The notes under the pieces are model-generated. The model was not told the DNA's origin, did no database searches, and saw nothing but the letters and a program-made list of their open reading frames with translations. From positions 1 through 20,580 of the forward strand of contig CAYPST010000075.1 of the NCBI GenBank assembly GCA_964413425.1: a stretch of 20,580 bases of DNA, written 5' to 3'. The stretch's first letter is position 1; every line of letters begins with the position of its first letter. Made by a program: the position numbers and the translations under genes. The DNA comes from DATFLS01 sp964413425. GTDB lineage: Bacteria > Fidelibacterota > JAANXI01. This document shows positions 16,241 to 20,580 of this stretch, one piece after another.

Positions 16241-17080
16241 TTACTCTTCGTCGGTGACGGGTTCAACGCATTGGATATAGTGGATCAGCAGCAACAGAGC
16301 AAAAATGGTGAATAATCCGAAACATATCACCTGGCCCACGACCAGCGGCTGATCGGCACGGAACATGAAGAAGAAGCCTGCAAGGGTTGCGAGTCCCACT
16401 ACCAATGCTACTACCAACAGGATTCCGGACATGACATATCCATGGGAGGTCCGATACCAGATCCAGTTGGCGGTGAGAAAAAATAGCGGCACAAGCACGC
16501 CCAGATCGATGGCAGAAGTTACAGTCGTGGTCGCCTCACTCAGCCGGATGCTCCGGGGGAGATTCCCTTCGATCAACGCCGGAATAATATCACCCAGCCA
16601 TAACACAATGAGAAGAACTCCTGCCAGGAAAAAGTAGGTGGCCAATGATTTCACCGGGATCTCCGTTGCAAATTGTTTGCTGAATGACCCCATGTTCATA
16701 TGCATTAATCCGGCAATAAACGTAAACAGGGAGAGCGAGAATATGACGACATATAATAAAAAATATTGATTGTACGCAATACCGAACAGATAGCTCGCAG
16801 AGGCATACAGTACATACCCCAGTGAGCCCATCCAGAGAATGCGTCCTCTCTGGGAGCCGTTGATGGCGTAAATCAGTGAGATGATCAGAAGAGGAACCCC
16901 GATAATCAGAGAAATCAGATCTTGTCCGAATATCTGTGGCAGGACAAATTCCGAATCCCGATACATCGCCGGCAGCAATACCCCGCCCGCCGAGACAAGG
17001 AGCAGCAGCCCTCCCACGAACAAAGAGAGCACATACGCCAGAAGTAAGCTGAATGGTCTGGAATCCATGTTAGCGGTCAT
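16241..17080 (-). CDS. Multi-pass membrane protein of unknown function
   Basis: I do not recognise this 279-residue protein. It is strongly hydrophobic, with about eight predicted membrane helices (roughly 11-35, 55-73, 81-103, 106-128, 145-168, 190-210, 215-240 and 245-272), and it ends in an acidic tail (VEPVTDEE). The loop between helices 1 and 2 (about 38-54) and the loop between helices 5 and 6 carry most of the charged residues. No catalytic or transport signature stands out. The start is uncertain: neither the ATG at 17080 nor the one at 17068 has a clear ribosome site. It lies 76 bases downstream of the SDR gene on the same strand and may be expressed with it. Confidence 0.8.
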   Translation of the reverse strand: MTANMDSRPFSLLLAYVLSLFVGGLLLLVSAGGVLLPAMYRDSEFVLPQIFGQDLISLIIGVPLLIISLIYAINGSQRGRILWMGSLGYVLYASASYLFGIAYNQYFLLYVVIFSLSLFTFIAGLMHMNMGSFSKQFATEIPVKSLATYFFLAGVLLIVLWLGDIIPALIEGNLPRSIRLSEATTTVTSAIDLGVLVPLFFLTANWIWYRTSHGYVMSGILLVVALVVGLATLAGFFFMFRADQPLVVGQVICFGLFTIFALLLLIHYIQCVEPVTDEE

Positions 17081-17156
17081 GACGCGTTATCGGAATAATT
17101 TGATTATCACTTTCATGCCCACTGATTTCAAAATACAGGAACGATGAGAGGTTTCT

Positions 17157-17888
17157 CTAACGCATGAATAATCCACCGTTCACGTCGATGGTTTCCCCCG
17201 TTGTAAAGTCATTTTCGATGAGGAATTGGAGAGCACTGGTGATATGATGGGCTTTCCCGTTGCGTTTCAAGGGAGTCGATTCGGCAAAGCCTTTCATGCG
17301 CTCAGTGTCCGAAAACTTCTCATGGAACGGGGTTTCGATGACTCCGGGAGCCACGGCATTCACCCGGACATCCGGGGCCAGCTCTTTGGCCAATCCCCTG
17401 GTAAAGGAATCCAGTGCCGCCTTCGATGCCCCGTAGATAGTTGACGACGGCGACCCGTGCCGCATGGCTATGGAGGTGAGATTAACGATGTTGGGATCGG
17501 TTCCCTTCTGTAATAAAGGGATGCACAGGGAACTTAATTTCATGACAGAGAACACATTTAAACGAAAGGTCCGTTCCATCAACTCCCATTCCAGTTCATC
17601 GGCATATTTCCGCTCAATTAAGCTGCCGGCATTATTAATAAGCACATCCAGGTGGTCGAAATCGGCGTCGATAAGTTCGAACAATTTCCGGACACCTTGT
17701 TCGGTTGACAGATCTGCTTGCATCAGATGAGCGATCCCGCCGTTTGCCTTGACCGCTTCCGCGACCTCTTCAGCAGCCTCCCCGGAACTGTTATAATGAA
17801 CAATGATCCGGTTGTCCGGAGCCAGTGTTCTGGCGGCTTCCGCTCCAATACCGGTACTTGCTCCCGTGATGAGAATAATTTTCGACAT
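17157..17888 (-). CDS. Short-chain dehydrogenase/reductase (SDR)
   Basis: The 243-residue cytoplasmic enzyme is a classical SDR. It has the NAD(P)-binding motif TGASTGIG (8-15), an acidic residue in ADLS (58-61), the structural NNAG (85-88) and the catalytic tetrad Asn111, Ser139, Tyr152 and Lys156 (SxnYxxxK in IYGASKAAL). PGVIETPF (181-188) is the usual loop after the active site, and GETIDVNGG (231-239) is the C-terminal signature shared with FabG-like members. It reduces or oxidises an unknown alcohol or carbonyl; with no fatty-acid genes nearby, a FabG role is not supported. AGGAGGAG lies just upstream of the ATG. It probably heads a short unit with the membrane protein. Confidence 0.9.
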   Translation of the reverse strand: MSKIILITGASTGIGAEAARTLAPDNRIIVHYNSSGEAAEEVAEAVKANGGIAHLMQADLSTEQGVRKLFELIDADFDHLDVLINNAGSLIERKYADELEWELMERTFRLNVFSVMKLSSLCIPLLQKGTDPNIVNLTSIAMRHGSPSSTIYGASKAALDSFTRGLAKELAPDVRVNAVAPGVIETPFHEKFSDTERMKGFAESTPLKRNGKAHHITSALQFLIENDFTTGETIDVNGGLFMR

Positions 17889-18021
17889 GGACTCTCCTCC
17901 TTCTGGTTATGTGCGTATCTTGCTCCAGGTGCACAGTACGTTGTTTAAGAGTGTTAATGTACAAATATGACATCTCATTTCCAGGAGGAATGTCTTCCCG
18001 GACAGAACCGGACTTCCTCAC

Positions 18022-20301
18022 CTACAACGACCACAGATAGGTCAGCTTCAGCTGGATAGTCCGATCCCGGAAATTGTCGAACCTGCTGAGGAGCGTATTC
18101 CTGGTATCCCGATAGACCAGATAGAGATGACTCTTCGGTCGATAAATCCAGTCCACAAGAAAATAGGTTGAAATCCGGTGGTCGGCATCGTTCCACTGGA
18201 GGAACGCTTTGGCAAACAATTCGGTGGTAAACGAATAATTGAACCGGGTTGAGAGAATATTGGCAGTGAGAGCACCGTTCTGCAAATCAAGAGTATTATG
18301 ACTGTAGGAGAGATCCACATTAAAGTGCCTGCTGAATTTGGTATCGGCTGTCAGGCCAAATCCCCGGCCATACCCACCGAACATCGACCCCCACTCGTAG
18401 CTGATACTCCCGGAAATCGGTCGTGATCGATAGGTATTTAACGTCATCCGGTGGGTTCTGGTTTTGTACCTCCCCTTGTCTATCCGAATATTTCGGATAT
18501 AATCATCGGTGGGCAGATATTCATATTCCAGATCGGTTTCCAATCGAAGCATATCTTCGCTCTTGCCGGTAACCCAGAATTCGATATCAGTTTCCCGGCT
18601 TAACAACGTGTTCCGATGGTTCGTGATATACTCCATGCTGGTAATGAGGGCAATACTTTTCAGATGCCGGCTGTTTATCCATCGGGTCAGGCTGAGGGCG
18701 CCTTCCGTATTCCGCAGGTTTCCGCGCTGGACGAAGCCCATTTCCGGATTGAACAAGGAGTCGATAAAGGCGTGCCTCAAGGACATGTCAAGCCATTCGG
18801 TGTTCACGACTACACCGGCATTCCCTGCCCAATCCCTGGTAACGATTCCGGGTGAGAAAGTCCTGGCAACCGCACCGTTTACCATCACCTGGGGAGAAAA
18901 AGCGAAAAACGCATCGGTGCCGATTGCCCGGTTATATTCTTCCGGTCCGGACTGTTTGTTCAGCATCATGACGCCAACATTGGAGTTGGTGAACAGGTCC
19001 CGCTTTACTTTCACTGCCGTATAATTGGTCGAAGGCACCACACTCCCGTCCCGCAGTGTGGTCTCTTTGCTCTGCAAATTCATCCCACCGATGGAGAAAT
19101 CTCCGGTGCGGCCGGCGATCTTGGCACCTCCGTACAAAGGGATCCGTTGTCCCTTTTCGATCCCGATGGTACGCGAATTGAGGAGCAGAAAATCCGAACC
19201 GGTGCGGATGCCCACCAGGGATCCTCCGGCCCGTGCACCGGTCCCGAACGTAAACATTCCGGCACTCTCCAGAAAGAATTCCCGCTTCTCAGGCAGATTG
19301 ATATTAAAACGCGTCAGGTTGACAATTTCCTCATCGGTTTCCACCTGGGCAAAGTCGGTATTGTAGGTCAGATCCAGCGTCATCTGTGGTGTAATCTGAT
19401 AGCGCACATCCAGTCCAGCATCCCCCCTGGTGTTTCGTTCCTTAATCGGATCGTAAATTCTGGTGCTCTCTCCCCTCGCGTAGGGCTGCAACTCCAGATT
19501 AAGCCCGGGCTCCGGTGGATGGATATTAATCAGATTCGCATACAGCGATCCTCTGAACTTCCCATTGTGACCCAATCCCCGCGGGATCGGAACCAGATAG
19601 GTCACCTCATTGCTGTATTTGATTTCCCGGGTAATGTTCAATCCCCATCGCACTTCATCTCCTTCCCGGTATTTGAGGGATTTGAAGGGGATAGCCGTTT
19701 CAACGGCAAACCCCTGATCATTGATCTGTGTTTCGGAATACCACACACAGTCCCAGCTCTGATTAATATGATTGCCCTCATCCGAGATAATCGCGTCAAT
19801 CTTGGAGCCCAGGGGGGTGGTTCCGAACGCATAACTGGTCCGGTTGTCGCCGAAAGTATCGATGAGCAGCTCCAGGATATCGTCCGTGCCGAAACCGGCA
19901 TCCCGGCGCATGGCTGACGCAAATATCTGATCCGGACTGTCGTAATATGCCTGCATCCCGAAATAGAGAAAGTCGTCGTCCTGCAGAACCATCACCCGGG
20001 TTTTTTGACCGGAGGGTTCCCGGTCGTGCGGTTCCTGCTGGAAAAAGTAGTTGTCATAGGCATCGGCCTGATCCCAGGCCGGATCACTCAGCACACCATC
20101 GATGGTAATGGGTTGATTGATTCGTTTGACATATATATTGATCTCCGGTCCCTCGAGGTAAGTGCCATCCCCGAACCATATCTGGTCTGTGGTTTCCTGC
20201 CGGGCCGACAAATGCTGCCATGGAATGAATAAAGCAAGTGCCAGAACGATGGCTGTTAGAAGAGGTAAAACGTCTCGGCTGGCTGCCTGTTCAGTTCGCA
20301 T
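18022..20301 (-). CDS. CBM9-like domain plus DUF5916 outer-membrane beta-barrel protein
   Basis: The 759-residue protein starts with a signal peptide (about 1-34, hydrophobic core VLPLLTAIVLALALFIPW). A carbohydrate-binding-family-9-like sandwich follows (about 62-240, with QPITIDGVLSDPAWDQA, DDILELLIDTF and GFAVETAIPFKSL). A long DUF5916 region (about 255-759) of alternating amphipathic strands, with FNINLPEKREFFLE as its hallmark, ends in LTYLWSL as expected for an outer-membrane barrel. Members are common in Bacteroidota-like and Gemmatimonadota genomes; the function is not established, but glycan binding or transport across the outer membrane is a fair guess. The start is ATG 20301 with AGGA about 12 bases upstream; an upstream TTG at 20409 would add 36 residues in front of the signal peptide. 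The right terminal repeat lies 115 bases upstream. Confidence 0.87.
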   Translation of the reverse strand: MRTEQAASRDVLPLLTAIVLALALFIPWQHLSARQETTDQIWFGDGTYLEGPEINIYVKRINQPITIDGVLSDPAWDQADAYDNYFFQQEPHDREPSGQKTRVMVLQDDDFLYFGMQAYYDSPDQIFASAMRRDAGFGTDDILELLIDTFGDNRTSYAFGTTPLGSKIDAIISDEGNHINQSWDCVWYSETQINDQGFAVETAIPFKSLKYREGDEVRWGLNITREIKYSNEVTYLVPIPRGLGHNGKFRGSLYANLINIHPPEPGLNLELQPYARGESTRIYDPIKERNTRGDAGLDVRYQITPQMTLDLTYNTDFAQVETDEEIVNLTRFNINLPEKREFFLESAGMFTFGTGARAGGSLVGIRTGSDFLLLNSRTIGIEKGQRIPLYGGAKIAGRTGDFSIGGMNLQSKETTLRDGSVVPSTNYTAVKVKRDLFTNSNVGVMMLNKQSGPEEYNRAIGTDAFFAFSPQVMVNGAVARTFSPGIVTRDWAGNAGVVVNTEWLDMSLRHAFIDSLFNPEMGFVQRGNLRNTEGALSLTRWINSRHLKSIALITSMEYITNHRNTLLSRETDIEFWVTGKSEDMLRLETDLEYEYLPTDDYIRNIRIDKGRYKTRTHRMTLNTYRSRPISGSISYEWGSMFGGYGRGFGLTADTKFSRHFNVDLSYSHNTLDLQNGALTANILSTRFNYSFTTELFAKAFLQWNDADHRISTYFLVDWIYRPKSHLYLVYRDTRNTLLSRFDNFRDRTIQLKLTYLWSL

Positions 20302-20344
20302 AGTATTTCTTTCCTGTCCGCTCACTGTCAGATTCAACGCTCGG

Positions 20345-20359
20345 CTCCTCATCGAGGAG
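20345..20359 (-). other. Small hairpin in the leader of the DUF5916 gene
   Basis: CTCCTC (20345-20350) and GAGGAG (20354-20359) form a 6-bp stem with a 3-base loop, about 45 bases before the start codon. The GAGGAG arm could compete with other purine-rich sites; the role is unknown. Confidence 0.4.
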
Positions 20360-20381
20360 AAGATATACAAAGAAAAAATAG

Positions 20382-20409
20382 AGAATACCAGTGAAAATAC
20401 CAGGATCAA
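20382..20409 (-). promoter_or_regulatory. Possible promoter for the DUF5916 gene
   Basis: TTGATC (20409-20404) and TATTCT (20387-20382) are 16 bases apart on the minus strand, right at the inner edge of the terminal repeat. The match is moderate. Confidence 0.3.
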
Positions 20410-20416
20410 ATTTTTC

Positions 20417-20580
20417 CTAAGTTGAGCGATCCGAGGTTCGCAAAGTATCGCTGTACTTAGGGAAAACCCCGACTTAGAAAATGTGTGTTTTCACCGACTG
20501 GGTGCGGAACGTCCCGACGCAGTTCTCGGGGAGGTGAAAACGTATGCCGAAGGCATTCTTCGAACATTTTCTTTGTCGAT
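20417..20580 (-). repeat. Right copy of the window-terminal inverted repeat
   Basis: This is the reverse complement of 1-186 with about 96% identity outside the indel, and 22 bases shorter because 128-151 of the left copy is replaced by two bases (20452-20453). The 9-bp stem matching 40-48/86-94 is intact. The substitution corresponding to left position 60 removes one pair of the 56-60/70-74 stem. It lies upstream of the DUF5916 gene in the same orientation as the left copy lies upstream of the phosphatase gene. Confidence 0.9.

Noticed and set aside
17989..18020. Similarity of the CTTCCCGGACAGAACC stretch to the 55-mer at the gap
   Set aside because: The match is only about 16 bases with one indel and does not extend; it may be chance.
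19147..19917. Plus-strand ORF (256 codons) inside the DUF5916 gene
   Set aside because: It is a shadow of the real minus-strand gene, with no motif or initiation signal.
1..20580. Composite transposon, or linear plasmid with terminal inverted repeats
   Set aside because: There is no transposase, integrase, replication or partition gene, and the content is ordinary chromosomal metabolism; an assembly end in a dispersed repeat is simpler. I keep it only as an alternative.

Overview
The window looks like a stretch of bacterial chromosome (probably a metagenomic scaffold) carrying 12 convincing protein genes, 11 of them on the minus strand. The organism is Gram-negative and heterotrophic: there are signal peptides, three likely lipoproteins, a beta-barrel outer-membrane protein of the CBM9-like/DUF5916 type, a secreted tricorn-type protease and several exported carbohydrate-active proteins. 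This mix is typical of the FCB group (Bacteroidota/Balneolota, Marinimicrobia, Calditrichota, KSB1-like) or Gemmatimonadota. I cannot place it more finely. Most starts have good GGAGG-type ribosome binding sites, and the best promoter matches are of the TTGnnn-N17-TATACT type.

Layout from left to right. At 1-186 there is a hairpin-rich repeat, and its inverted near-copy closes the window at 20417-20580. Then come a PhoD-like phosphatase (+), and on the minus strand a class I glutamine amidotransferase, a heparinase II/III-like lyase, a SAM methyltransferase, a sorbosone/glucose dehydrogenase-like lipoprotein and a PHP-domain lipoprotein. A palindrome-rich non-coding block follows (about 8442-8773), then an ABC ATPase with no permease beside it. 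Next is a repeat-rich non-coding kilobase (9690-10704) with eight 21-bp tandem units, a 100-N scaffold gap flanked by identical 55-mers, and a TGTCAT-bounded palindromic element. After that come a DUF5060/DUF4038-type glycoside hydrolase-like lipoprotein, an exported tricorn protease, an 8-helix membrane protein, an SDR oxidoreductase and the DUF5916 barrel protein.

How the genes may work together: several products fit extracellular or periplasmic breakdown of polysaccharide and protein (lyase, glycosidase-like protein, sugar dehydrogenase-like propeller, tricorn protease, CBM9-like barrel, phosphatase). There is no SusCD pair, regulator or transporter set that would make this a classical polysaccharide utilisation locus. 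Short same-strand gaps suggest small transcription units: lyase-amidotransferase, PHP-dehydrogenase, tricorn-glycosidase and SDR-membrane protein.

I do not see a defence system, phage, CRISPR array or transposase. The unusual material is non-coding: the structured repeat placed in the same orientation upstream of both outermost genes, the related palindromes in the middle, and the 21-bp repeat array. The scaffold gap means that the order of the left and right halves rests on scaffolding.
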